Assembly: GCF_003612565.1 (NCBI RefSeq)
Contig: NZ_RAZG01000044.1
Coordinates: 1 to 32,928, forward strand
From: Roseburia sp. 1XD42-69
GTDB lineage: Bacteria; Bacillota; Clostridia; Lachnospirales; Lachnospiraceae
Reading direction: 5' to 3'
Length of the DNA stretch: 32,928 nt
Shown here: positions 25,092 to 32,928 of the stretch, in pieces
How positions within the stretch are numbered: the first letter of the stretch is position 1
How the letters are laid out: each line of letters starts with the position of its first letter
The notes under the pieces: generated by a model
What the model was told of the DNA's origin: nothing
What the model saw: only the letters and a program-made list of their open reading frames with translations
The model's database searches: none
Translations under genes and position numbers: made by a program

Positions 25092-26795
25092 TCAAACCTG
25101 GTAACTGCCTAAATCACGGTTCATAACGGAAATATCCGAAAAAGTTTCCCCTGTCAAATGTTCAATATTTTTCATATCCACGTCTATGGAGGAAAGCAGT
25201 TCAGACACTTGAATCATCTCTTTGCTGCCCTCCTCGGAGGCAGCCCCCACAGATGCCATAGCATCTTTTATTTTCTCCATGGAATCTGCATATTTTTCCG
25301 TATATTCCTGAAGTTTTTCCATGGAATCTGTGATTTCCTGAGACCTGTCCGTAAACTTCTGCGACGCACTGCCAAAAGTTTCATAATCGCTTGAAATGCT
25401 TTCCTCTAAAAGCGAGAGCATCTGTTCCGCCAGCTTATCCAGCCCCCAGATTGCCTCCACCACATCTTTGCTCATAGTCTGAATCTCGTTTGCAGCCTCA
25501 TTTGTATTTACAGCCAAGGCGCCAATCTCCTGGGCCACCACCGCAAATCCTTTCCCGGCGGCTCCAGCCCTTGCCGCTTCAATAGAGGCATTTAAAGCCA
25601 AAAGATTTGTCTGGCCGGAAATATTTAAAATAGTATCCGAAAGTTCTTTAATTTTTAAAACCGCTTCCGCCTTCTCTTTCTCTTTTTTCAAATGCAGAGA
25701 CATGCTTTCTAAATTTTTCCCAATCTCTGCGGAAGAACTTTTTGCCCTGCCGCTTAACTCCTGGGAAGAAACATGAATTTCCCTTAAATGTATGGCATTT
25801 TGTGAGACAATTTCCACTATATTTTGTATATTCTCATAGACAAAATCCACCTGGGAACCTACAAGCCCCACAGACGCCGCAATCTCCTGGGAAGAAGCCA
25901 CCATGGACTGTATGGTATCGCTGATGCTGGTAATCCTTGAAACCGAGCCGGATACATGGGTGTTGATATTCTCCATTTTCCTGTCAATATTCCCCGTTCC
26001 ATGTTTAATTTCACGAACCATATTTCCCGTTTTCTGCAAAAGAAGATTTAAGCTGTCTCCTATCACTTCCAATTCGTCGCCGGAGGAGATATCCAGCACT
26101 TTTGTCAAGTCTCCCCCCGCCTGGGCCACGTCTAATATTTTATCATTTACTTTATTAAAATTCCGCCGCATCCGCACCGCCGCCGCAAATGCCGCCAGCG
26201 CAGCAAAGACAGTTCCCACCGCCACAGAAAGAAACATATTCCGTATCAGGCTATCCAGAGACTTTTTTATGGAAGATGCCTCGTAATCCACCGCCACAAT
26301 CCCAAGGACTTTCCCCTGACAAATCACAGGGGCATAGCCGCTGTAAAACGTCCCCCACTCATCTGTAAAAGGCTCTTTTGTCACAGAGGGACTTCCCTTC
26401 AGCGCCTCAAACATAGCCTCCTGGGCCTCGTAGTCTTCCCCGTACTCCCCTGGGTCCTCAGGGTCCGTATCCACAACAAATGCAACGTTTCCTCCCTCTT
26501 TGGGCATAAGGGTATACACATACGTTACAGACTCCCCGGACAGAAAAAAACTTAAAGAATCCTTTACAAAAGCCAGAGCCGTCTCGTCCCCCTCCATTGC
26601 CTTTTCAAAAAGTTCTGCATCTACGTTTTCTGCAGCTATCACTGCAATTTCCACCACATGGTCCATGGTCTTTTGCCGAAGGTAATTTCCCATGGCAGAA
26701 TAGGAAACGCCTCCCACAATGAAAGCTGCAATAATGGCTGCTCCAAAAATAAAAAGGAAAAGCTGTGCCGCTATACTGATTTTTCTGGTCTTCAT
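25092..26795 (-). CDS. Methyl-accepting chemotaxis protein with a Cache-like sensor domain
   Basis: A 567-residue receptor: a membrane helix at about 10-30, an outer sensor of about 160 residues (with [25 protein letters not shown] and [10 protein letters not shown], typical of Cache folds), a second helix near 188-208, a HAMP linker, then the coiled coil with the tip [39 protein letters not shown]. It is the first gene of an operon whose next genes encode a GHKL kinase and a LytTR regulator, which is unusual for a chemoreceptor. It may feed chemotaxis, act with the kinase, or both. The ATG follows GGAGG. Confidence 0.92.
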   Translation of the reverse strand: MKTRKISIAAQLFLFIFGAAIIAAFIVGGVSYSAMGNYLRQKTMDHVVEIAVIAAENVDAELFEKAMEGDETALAFVKDSLSFFLSGESVTYVYTLMPKEGGNVAFVVDTDPEDPGEYGEDYEAQEAMFEALKGSPSVTKEPFTDEWGTFYSGYAPVICQGKVLGIVAVDYEASSIKKSLDSLIRNMFLSVAVGTVFAALAAFAAAVRMRRNFNKVNDKILDVAQAGGDLTKVLDISSGDELEVIGDSLNLLLQKTGNMVREIKHGTGNIDRKMENINTHVSGSVSRITSISDTIQSMVASSQEIAASVGLVGSQVDFVYENIQNIVEIVSQNAIHLREIHVSSQELSGRAKSSSAEIGKNLESMSLHLKKEKEKAEAVLKIKELSDTILNISGQTNLLALNASIEAARAGAAGKGFAVVAQEIGALAVNTNEAANEIQTMSKDVVEAIWGLDKLAEQMLSLLEESISSDYETFGSASQKFTDRSQEITDSMEKLQEYTEKYADSMEKIKDAMASVGAASEEGSKEMIQVSELLSSIDVDMKNIEHLTGETFSDISVMNRDLGSYQV

Positions 26796-26901
26796 CCTCT
26801 GTATCCCTCCTGATTCGCATTTAATATCCTACCAGACAACCACTTTCAGAAAAACATCTCTGGTACAATTTGCGCATTTAAGGGTATACATTGCACCCGT
26901 C

Positions 26902-27183
26902 TCAATTTTTATCTGGGTACTCCCTGTCTTTCCAATACCACCATTTTAACTTCTCCGGATCGTGGCTATCATGTTCCGCAAAATATACTGCACACCGGAA
27001 CACGTAGAGCACGCACCTGTCATCCTGAAAACCTTTTTTTATGGTGTTCAAATGATATAATTCTTCCGGGTCTTTTCCAACCAAATCCGCCACACAGTGG
27101 ATTCCGATATCCTTGAGATGGCGTTCCATATTTGCCCCTACCCCTGGTATTTTCCTTAAATCACCGCTTTGGCTTTTCCTCAT
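26902..27183 (-). CDS. Cdd1-family (PF11731-like) helix-hairpin-helix protein
   Basis: A 93-residue protein. I choose the ATG at 27183 because GGAG lies 7 nt before it; an ATG at 27195 lacks a ribosome binding site. The N-terminal half has a DNA-binding-like helix-hairpin-helix, LRKIPGVGANMERHLKDIGI, as in TfoX C-terminal or Cdd1 proteins. The C-terminal half has DRCVLYVFRCAVYFAE and WWYWKD, typical of the Cdd1 family. The function is unknown; nucleic acid binding is suggested by the HhH. It is 36 nt after the PP2C-like gene. Confidence 0.8.
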   Translation of the reverse strand: MRKSQSGDLRKIPGVGANMERHLKDIGIHCVADLVGKDPEELYHLNTIKKGFQDDRCVLYVFRCAVYFAEHDSHDPEKLKWWYWKDREYPDKN

Positions 27184-27219
27184 AACAATCTCCATTCTTT
27201 GTTTTTTTCCGTCACAAAT

Positions 27220-27747
27220 TCACACTATAAATCTGCAAAATGCCCTGTCATCAAAACCTACATTCCCTGGCTTGATTCCCTTTGTGGAAGGAAATATGCG
27301 AAAACACATGGAATCATTTTTCTTAAGATTATCCAATTCCCTCTCACATTGATTTAAGGATTCCCTTAAAACCGGATAACCGTCGCTGGCCAATATAACC
27401 ACATCTCCTTTTTTCACAGGATAACGTTTTATCATTGACTTATCTATTCCCATTCCATTTAAAACAGGATATCCAAAATATCCCGCCTTGTTTTCAAATG
27501 CAAACTGCATCTTCAGGTTTTGGGCAATCCCTGCCCGCCCAATATCATTTTGTTCCAAATCCTCTATTTTTGCTCCCTGCAAAATCTCCTTTGCATAACA
27601 ACCGCTTTTTTTGCCATCCCACAAACGCTTTCCTTTTGCGGTAACTCCATCTATCACTCCTATGATATGCTCCCCCAGAATCAAACCGTCCTCGCAGGTA
27701 TGGGGATTGTTTTCTTTTCCGCACAGAAAATGTTCTATGATTTCCAA
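27220..27747 (-). pseudogene. PP2C-like phosphatase family protein with an apparent internal deletion
   Basis: The 175-residue product has recognisable ends of a PPM/PP2C-like family: an N-terminal EDGLILGEHIIGVIDGVTAKGK with metal-binding Asp, and a C-terminal VVILASDGYPVLRESL and FDDRAFCRF. In family members I recall (about 250 residues) a middle part of roughly 80-90 residues joins these, including a YGDC-like metal site. Here the reading passes from CYAKEILQGAKIEDL straight into the C-terminal part. The frame is intact, so this is probably an in-frame deletion derivative. It may be inactive. It lies 19 nt after the AlkD gene. Confidence 0.55.
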
Positions 27748-27766
27748 AATATTCCCCCTTTTTGCA

Positions 27767-28450
27767 TCAATATTTCAGGCTCTTCAGATATGCTTTCTGC
27801 TCCGGCGCTATACGGCTGCTCTCCACAGATTTCTGAATGGCTTTATTGTGGGTCCATGTATCAAGTTTCTTCTCTTCTATGTACGGCAGCACAGCTTCGT
27901 ACTGCTTTGCCAGCGCCGTGGCAAAATACCAGGCAATCATCATATTAACGTAGTATTCCTCCGACCGGATAAGAGACACCATCTCCGGATAAACCAAGTC
28001 AAACTCCTCATCTAAAAAATGCTGCATAAGCATTCCTATGGCAAAGCGCACTGTATAAGTATGGTCAGAAGCAATCCATTCCCTGATATGGCTAAAAAGC
28101 TCCTGTCTGTGCTTTTTAAAAATTTTCGGCGACAACTGGTCGCAGGTTGCCCAGTTGTCCACAAAAGGCAGAAAATACTTTACCTCTTCCACACAACGGT
28201 TAAAATCTTTTATTTCAGAAATTACAAAACCATGAAGCTGGTTCTCATCAAAATACCCATGGGGCAGTTCTCTTAAAAAATCTTCCGCATCCTCCCTTTT
28301 TGCAATCTGTTTTGCAAACTTCCTCAATTCCGGTGTTCTAACTCCAATCACAGAATCCTGTTCCACTGTGGGAATCAGCTTACTCTGAAAATCCCGGTAT
28401 TTTTTGTCCTGAAGCCGGAACAATTCCTTTCTAATATCCTCTGTTACCAT
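27767..28450 (-). CDS. DNA alkylation repair protein (AlkD/HEAT-repeat family)
   Basis: A 227-residue all-helical protein. AlkD enzymes are glycosylases that remove alkylated bases, using HEAT-like repeats. Recognised features are DSVIGVRTPELRKFAKQIAK near residue 32, a FVDNWATCDQL segment and YYVNMMIAWYFATALAK. It is a little longer than some AlkD proteins but fits the family. An AAGGAGAAAACG site precedes the ATG, and a TATAAT (28478-28483) lies about 27 nt upstream. It leads a small group with the PP2C-like and Cdd1-like genes. Confidence 0.88.
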   Translation of the reverse strand: MVTEDIRKELFRLQDKKYRDFQSKLIPTVEQDSVIGVRTPELRKFAKQIAKREDAEDFLRELPHGYFDENQLHGFVISEIKDFNRCVEEVKYFLPFVDNWATCDQLSPKIFKKHRQELFSHIREWIASDHTYTVRFAIGMLMQHFLDEEFDLVYPEMVSLIRSEEYYVNMMIAWYFATALAKQYEAVLPYIEEKKLDTWTHNKAIQKSVESSRIAPEQKAYLKSLKY

Positions 28451-28502
28451 CGTTTTCTCCTTATGTTTTTCTCCATTATTATATCAAATATGACTGCCGA
28501 AT

Positions 28503-28907
28503 TTATGGTGCAAACATATCTTTTTCACATCGTTCCGGTTTATATTTTTTCCATCTCGCAATTTGAGATTGTGGGATTTCATTTATGATTTTTATATAAT
28601 CATACGAAACCAAATTAAACAAGTATGTTGCAAGTCCTACACATGAACACGAAGATATGACAAAATCATCAAAGGAAATTTTTTCATACTCATTCGGGGC
28701 AATCAATCTTGCAAATTTTGTATCTTTTTTAAAATTAATATTTTCAGTATCTTTACTAATAGGCTCGCCAAAAATATTTCTTAATATAAAAAAGGACATT
28801 TTTTCTTGCTTGTATACGTATTGTATCATCAGAGTCTTTAGATGATATGTGAGAATCCTCTTTCTTAGTTTTGGAAGAAAAATATAATCATTGTGCAATA
28901 CTGCCAT
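28503..28907 (-). CDS. Low-GC hypothetical protein
   Basis: A 134-residue protein from the ATG at 28907, with AAGGTG upstream. It is rich in Ile, Lys and Tyr, has two close Cys (SSCSCVG), and is encoded by clearly AT-richer DNA than the genes to its left. I do not recognise a family; no signal peptide or clear membrane segment. The base composition suggests recent arrival together with the neighbouring mobile-element remnants. Confidence 0.5.
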   Translation of the reverse strand: MAVLHNDYIFLPKLRKRILTYHLKTLMIQYVYKQEKMSFFILRNIFGEPISKDTENINFKKDTKFARLIAPNEYEKISFDDFVISSCSCVGLATYLFNLVSYDYIKIINEIPQSQIARWKKYKPERCEKDMFAP

Positions 28908-29009
28908 ACAAATCACCTTATCAATATTTCATAAATATATTTTGAATACTCTGTATGTTTTATTTTATCATAGATATACGAATATTTCTATCCAGTATCC
29001 TTTTACTTT

Positions 29010-29117
29010 TCAGAAATAATACTTATTTCTGTTACGCAATACTGCGTCTACCGCTTCCGGCTCTCCAGCAACGGCTTTTTGGATTGCCTCAAAAGGTATC
29101 AGCTTTTTGTTCCTCAT
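29010..29117 (-). pseudogene. Truncated helix-turn-helix protein of a Tn916/CTn-like conjugative element
   Basis: A 35-codon frame reads MRNKKLIPFEAIQKAVAGEP, then EAVDAVLR, then a short foreign tail. This closely recalls the start of the small HTH protein (about 65-75 residues; Tn916 orf8-like, HTH_16) in Tn916-type conjugative elements. It stops early after VLRNRNKYYF, so it is cut. It overlaps the previous small gene by 29 nt in another frame, as such genes do in those elements. Matched from memory only. Confidence 0.55.
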
Positions 29118-29247
29118 GTTCCAATCTCTCCCATTCTTTCCGCTTTAAATTCCGCCATTCGTTCATGGCTTCATGGCGCAGGACAATCTTGCAGAACGCA
29201 TGAAACGCATACTCGATATGCCCCATGAACTGTTCAGAATATCTCAT
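29089..29247 (-). CDS. Small protein of a conjugative-element regulatory module
   Basis: A 52-residue basic protein (MRYSEQFMGHIEYAFHAFCK, ending in EEQKADTF). It has a good GGGGGTG ribosome binding site. Its position before the Tn916-orf8-like HTH gene, with overlapping frames, matches small regulatory genes of conjugative transposons (upstream of a sigma-like gene). It may still be translated, although its partner gene is truncated. Confidence 0.55.
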   Translation of the reverse strand: MRYSEQFMGHIEYAFHAFCKIVLRHEAMNEWRNLKRKEWERLEHEEQKADTF

Positions 29248-29253
29248 TTTCTT

Positions 29254-29313
29254 TCACCCCCTTTCTTCCCAGTAGGGGCTATTACAACAAAAACCCATGC
29301 AGAATATCCGCAT
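29254..29313 (-). promoter_or_regulatory. Possible leader peptide with an attenuator-like hairpin
   Basis: A 19-codon frame (MRIFCMGFCCNSPYWEERG) ends 6 nt before the next start. Its first codons lie in a hairpin: GCAT (29310-29313) plus GG (29315-29316) pair with CCATGC (29295-29300), leaving one bulged base. On the minus strand this is followed by TTTTTGTTGT. The arrangement is like transcription-attenuation leaders of resistance or transfer genes. The ribosome binding site for the peptide is weak, so this is tentative. The rest of 29314-29588 is AT-rich and holds nothing I can identify. Confidence 0.35.
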
Positions 29314-29588
29314 AGGTTCTTGGGTAATAAGAGCCGGAAAAGCAAGGGCGCATTGTGGAAATATGCATAACTGGCTATGGAATCCCACTCCATTCTTTAT
29401 ATTTCTTTTTTTGTATTATTTTTTTCAATTAGTCGGATATAGTGCTAAATTATTACTTTAGGCAGATTTTTGTTGCTGCTTATGGGAGAAAATAACCAAT
29501 AGCAACTTAAAGTTGCGGAATTGTCAGAGTTGAATGATAGACATTTTGAGCCATTATGCTACTATGGGCGAGAACAAGGAGGAAAAAT

Positions 29589-30192
29589 ATGACATTCGGA
29601 GAAAAGCTGTATAAGCTACGAAAGTCACAAGGACTTTCACAGGAAGCACTGGCAGAAAAATTATACACAAGCAGACAGGCAGTAAGCAAATGGCTTCCTG
29701 TTCTATTACAAAAGAAAATTTTTGCTGTTGGCAACGGCGTGTGGAATTGCGTTAGGATGTAATTCAGTATCTTATACATCTACGGAACATTACTTTTTTG
29801 CTTCCAGTGTTGCGCCAATACTTACAACCATATCTATTATGCTCTTACTTGCTGTTGTGATCTACATTGCGTTGAAACAAAATCCTTACAGGGTTCTTCG
29901 GAAAAAGGAACTTGTATTTGCGGAGGAAGTACGAAAGGAAATACAGGAAGAATTTCTTAAAATGAAGAAAATGTTGGTTGGAGGTATTGCGCTTGGTCTT
30001 TTGATATTTGTAGCTGTTGGCAGTGGCCTAGGGCTTCCTGTATTTGAGAGTATGAAGTATATGGATATTCTGTTTTGCATTACTCTTTCCATGATTTTAA
30101 GCGGTATTGGCAGCTTTATCACATTTTTTTGCATAGGAATTTACTGGTCTTATTCTATACTGCTCCGAAATCAGAATGAAAAAAATATCTGA
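29589..30192 (+). pseudogene. Broken XRE-family membrane-anchored regulator
   Basis: An ATG at 29589 with AAGGAGG upstream encodes an intact HTH start (MTFGEKLYKLRKSQGLSQEA, ending in SRQAVSKW). The frame then runs out at 29762 in nonsense. A second frame, shifted by one base, from about 29692 reads as the membrane part of the same kind of protein (KRKFLLLATACGIALG, then several hydrophobic helices to 30192). In this family an HTH is joined by a linker to a C-terminal membrane domain. Here part of the HTH and linker is missing and the parts are out of frame, which points to a deletion. The gene lies 48 nt before the ABC transporter, which it may once have regulated. Confidence 0.7.
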
Positions 30193-30240
30193 TTTATTAG
30201 AATCCAATATTTAAGCAGAAGAAAGGAATGGTGGGATATT

Positions 30241-31014
30241 ATGGCGAGAAACCATTTTATTGAGGTTAAAAACCTTGTAAAGAATTATGGCATGGGAAAT
30301 ATAAAAGTTACCGCTGTTGACAATGTAAGTTTCTATGTAGATAAGGGGGCTTTTATTGGAATCATGGGTGCTTCCGGTTCGGGAAAAACGACCATATTAA
30401 ATATTTTGTCTACCATAGACAGAATGTCCGGCGGGCAGGTTCTTTATGACATGGCTAATATTTCCCAAATGACCGAGGAGGAATTATCAGATTTCCGGCA
30501 GGAAAACCTTGGATTTGTCTTTCAAGATTATAACCTGCTGGATACATTGAGTATTGAAGAAAATATCATGCTCCCTATGGCTCTTTGTGGCAGGAAGAAA
30601 GAAGAAATTGAAAGCAAAGTAAAGAGTATATCAGAAACTTTACATATCTGCGACATTTTAAGCAAATTCCCGTATGAAGTGTCCGGCGGACAAAAACAGC
30701 GGGCGGCTTGTGCGAGGGCACTTGTTAATAATCCCAAACTGATTCTTGCTGATGAACCAACGGGGGCACTGGATTCAAACTCGTCTGCTATGCTTCTTCA
30801 TACTTTACAGATTATGAACAAGGAATTAGGCGCAACGATTTTAATGGTAACGCATGATGTGTTTTCAGCCTGTTATTGTGAAAAGATTTTGTTTTTAAAT
30901 GACGGTAAGATATGCTCTGAATTGGAGCGGGGAAATATGGGTAAAAAAGAGTATTTAAACCGTATTCTTGATATGCAGTCCAAAATCGGGGGTGATGATA
31001 TTTATGCTGAATAA
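30241..31014 (+). CDS. ABC transporter ATP-binding protein (BceA-type, antimicrobial-peptide resistance)
   Basis: A 257-residue ATPase of the MacB/BceA group. It has Walker A GASGSGKTT (about 43-51), Q-loop FVFQDYNLLDTL, signature SGGQKQR, Walker B LILADEP and the H-loop His in VTHD. It has GGTGGG before the ATG. The permease start overlaps its stop by 11 nt. Such systems remove bacitracin and similar peptides from lipid targets. No BceRS-type two-component pair is in the window. Substrate unknown. Confidence 0.92.
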   Translation: MARNHFIEVKNLVKNYGMGNIKVTAVDNVSFYVDKGAFIGIMGASGSGKTTILNILSTIDRMSGGQVLYDMANISQMTEEELSDFRQENLGFVFQDYNLLDTLSIEENIMLPMALCGRKKEEIESKVKSISETLHICDILSKFPYEVSGGQKQRAACARALVNNPKLILADEPTGALDSNSSAMLLHTLQIMNKELGATILMVTHDVFSACYCEKILFLNDGKICSELERGNMGKKEYLNRILDMQSKIGGDDIYAE

Positions 31015-32866
31015 ACTTGCATTACGAAATGCCCGCAGGCTGTGGAAAGATTATCTGAATTACTTTCTAACCTTGTGTATGATAACAGCCCTCACTTTTT
31101 CCTTTCATTCTTTGCTGTTTTCAAAGGATATTTACGAAATGATTCATTTTGGAAACAAAGGGGAGCTTTCTACGGCAGGAACAATGTTAGTTACATTTAT
31201 GGCAGTTTCCACAATGGCAATCCTTATGATTGTTGCATGGCTGATAAACTATATGACACGTTTTATTTTAGAAAAAAGAAGCCGGGAATTTGCAATTTAC
31301 TTATTATCGGGAATGAAGAAAAAGCAGATTGCAGCCCTTTACATGAAAGAAAATTTCTATCTTGGAATATCCGCTCTTTTTGCCGGACTGCTTTTGGGGA
31401 GCGGGTTACAGCAGATATTATTTTATGTTTTTTATAAAAGTATCGGGAAAAATTACAGGGTAAATATAGAAATATCAGCAGGAAGCATCTTATTGACAAT
31501 TATCCTATATGGGGCGTGTTTTATGATTGCCCTTTTTCGGAATAAGAAGAAATTCTCCAATATGGAAATCATAAGTCTACTTAACATGGACAGGCAGAAT
31601 GAAACAGTAAACGAGAAAAGAAACGTTATATGGAAATGGTTATTCTATCTTTCCGTAGGAAATGTATTGTTTTTGTATTTTCTTATTTTTACCGGAAGGA
31701 TAACAAAATGGGCGGCAGTATTTGAAATGATTGGGCTTGCCTTTACATTTTACTTTTTCTATTTAGGGCTTTCGGCTTTTTTGATGAAATATATAAAAAG
31801 CAAAGGGAGCTTGATTTATAAAAAAGACTGTTTGTTTTTAATGCGTCAGTTTTCCTCTAAAATGCGGAATACGTGTTTTGTATTGGGAACACTAAGCCTG
31901 TTATTTATGTTTGCTTTAGTAGGAAGTTCGCTTGCATTTATGCTAAGTGATTATCAAAACAAGCAATTAAATGTGGAATATCCATTTGATATTATTTTAA
32001 TCAGTGACAACACAGAAAACGATTTTGCCAAAGAAGAAACACTGATAAATGAAAATACCGTTCCACGGGCGACACTGAAATATTGTGTCTATCAAAACGG
32101 AACAAGTGAAATGGTTGATTATCTGTATCAGAATTTAAGGTTATTTTCCGATAAGGACAGCGATCCGGCTATGGCAGAGGGAAGAAAAGCCGCTGCTTAT
32201 TACGATTATGATGTATATATGGGAATCACTGATTATAACAGTTTACGGAAAATGCTTGGGCTAACGCCAGTTACCTTGCAGGATAACCAATATTTAATCC
32301 ATATGCCAAACCGCGTATATCAAGAAATTAAAGACAGGAGCGAAAAGCCCCAGAACAGTTTACATATAGGGCTGAATTTTGCAGGATTTATGACGGAGGG
32401 TTTTGCACAGAACGGACATAATGGAACGGATTTTTTATTAATTGTGCCGGATAAAAGACTTGCAGGAATGAAAAAATATTTTTCACTTATGGCAGTTATG
32501 GCAAGCGGAAATGTGCCGGAAAATTTGTCAAAAAGTCTGTATGAATCAGCCGAAAAAATAAGAGGGTATGATGAATTGGCTGATTATATAAAAATCGGAA
32601 GTGAAGAACTTTTTTTAATGCCCGCCACAATACAGGTTAAAAGCCGGGAAGTCTTGGAGCTAAAGTTTTTAATGAGTACCTTGTCATTTCCGCTATTTTA
32701 TATAGGACTGGTATTTTTATGCGTTGCGTTTACCGTCCTTTCCGTCCAGCAGTTAAGCGATTCCAATAAATATAAATTCCGCTATCAGATTTTAAATAAA
32801 CTGGGAATGGGAAAGAAAAAAATCAGAATCGTAGTGGCAAAACAACTGTTTTTATACCAATGTTAA
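31004..32866 (+). CDS. ABC transporter permease (BceB-type), C-terminally truncated
   Basis: FtsX/MacB-type permease. The ATG at 31004 (MLNKLALRNARRLWKDYLNY) has GGGGGTG upstream; an earlier ATG at 30968 would extend 36 nt further into the ATPase gene. It has four or more helices at the N-terminus, a large outer domain (about 340-550, the BceB signature) and a helix near 560-585. It ends at 620 residues, right after LNKLGMGKKKIRIVVAKQLF, where family members (about 640-670) have a last pair of helices. The final residues LYQC look foreign. It is therefore probably non-functional or altered. Confidence 0.8.
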   Translation: MLNKLALRNARRLWKDYLNYFLTLCMITALTFSFHSLLFSKDIYEMIHFGNKGELSTAGTMLVTFMAVSTMAILMIVAWLINYMTRFILEKRSREFAIYLLSGMKKKQIAALYMKENFYLGISALFAGLLLGSGLQQILFYVFYKSIGKNYRVNIEISAGSILLTIILYGACFMIALFRNKKKFSNMEIISLLNMDRQNETVNEKRNVIWKWLFYLSVGNVLFLYFLIFTGRITKWAAVFEMIGLAFTFYFFYLGLSAFLMKYIKSKGSLIYKKDCLFLMRQFSSKMRNTCFVLGTLSLLFMFALVGSSLAFMLSDYQNKQLNVEYPFDIILISDNTENDFAKEETLINENTVPRATLKYCVYQNGTSEMVDYLYQNLRLFSDKDSDPAMAEGRKAAAYYDYDVYMGITDYNSLRKMLGLTPVTLQDNQYLIHMPNRVYQEIKDRSEKPQNSLHIGLNFAGFMTEGFAQNGHNGTDFLLIVPDKRLAGMKKYFSLMAVMASGNVPENLSKSLYESAEKIRGYDELADYIKIGSEELFLMPATIQVKSREVLELKFLMSTLSFPLFYIGLVFLCVAFTVLSVQQLSDSNKYKFRYQILNKLGMGKKKIRIVVAKQLFLYQC

Positions 32867-32928
32867 CAACCTAACTCAAGCAACTACAACATATTGTGTT
32901 TTTCTTTTAATTGGCACGGGGTTCCCTG
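32867..32928. other. Right-edge sequence beyond the permease break
   Basis: The sequence after the permease stop does not continue the permease in any frame. One frame stays open to the edge (about 32869 onward) but matches nothing I know. This fits an insertion or deletion joint, with another element starting near 32,855-32,870. Too short to identify. Confidence 0.35.

Noticed and set aside
28955-29203. 82-codon plus-strand frame across the ICE remnant
   Set aside because: It is antisense to the two small ICE-like genes, which have family-like sequence and a ribosome binding site.
1-32928. CRISPR arrays, tRNA or rRNA genes, intact transposases
   Set aside because: No regularly spaced repeats, cloverleaf-like sequences, rRNA motifs or transposase motifs were noticed on either strand by reading.

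Overview
The window looks like chromosomal DNA of a gut Clostridia bacterium, most likely a Lachnospiraceae member. The signs are a class II (Firmicutes-type) GalT, GHKL/LytTR two-component systems of the AgrC/AgrA kind, a bile salt hydrolase of gut Firmicutes type, strong GGAGG ribosome binding sites and sigma-A promoters. No rRNA, tRNA, CRISPR array or intact insertion sequence was seen. The species cannot be named from the sequence alone.

Layout. 1-450: left edge with decayed or partial reading frames around a bidirectional terminator. 608-5296 (minus strand): purC-purF-purB, followed closely by a secreted or anchored papain-like (C39-type) cysteine protease-like protein. A cold-shock gene (5467-5670) is divergent from purC. 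5810-10577 (minus): an apparent four-gene galactan/galactose operon, comprising a 615-residue unrecognised enzyme-like protein, a tiny zinc-ribbon protein, an intracellular GH53 endo-galactanase and GalT, with a strong promoter and a striking dyad in its leader. 10766-15019 (minus): a chemoreceptor with its own promoter and terminator, a LacI-family regulator and an L,D-transpeptidase. 15284-15973: a PAP2-family membrane protein on the plus strand.

16040-18604 (minus) is an envelope-stress module: an ECF sigma factor with an ECF-type promoter in front of it, an RsiV-like anti-sigma factor, a small ferredoxin and a PdaA-like peptidoglycan deacetylase. The gene set resembles sigma-V lysozyme-response loci. 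18710-21768 (minus): a LytTR response regulator, GHKL kinase and CPBP/Abi membrane protease in one operon. It is divergent from a bile salt hydrolase (21961-22935), with an inverted repeat that holds both -35 regions. 22994-26795 (minus): a second signalling operon made of a chemoreceptor, a GHKL kinase and a LytTR regulator. 26902-28450 (minus): an AlkD-type DNA repair protein, a PP2C-like protein that appears to lack its middle, and a Cdd1-family helix-hairpin-helix protein.

From about 28,500 the sequence becomes AT-richer and looks acquired and damaged. It holds an orphan low-GC gene, remnants of the small regulatory genes of a Tn916/CTn-like conjugative element (one truncated, with a leader peptide and attenuator-like hairpin), a broken XRE-type membrane regulator, and a BceAB-type antimicrobial-peptide ABC transporter. 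The permease of that transporter is cut short near the right edge, where the sequence changes character. The most interesting parts are the galactan operon with its unknown 615-residue protein, the sigma-V-like module, the chemoreceptor-kinase-regulator operon and the bile salt hydrolase control region.
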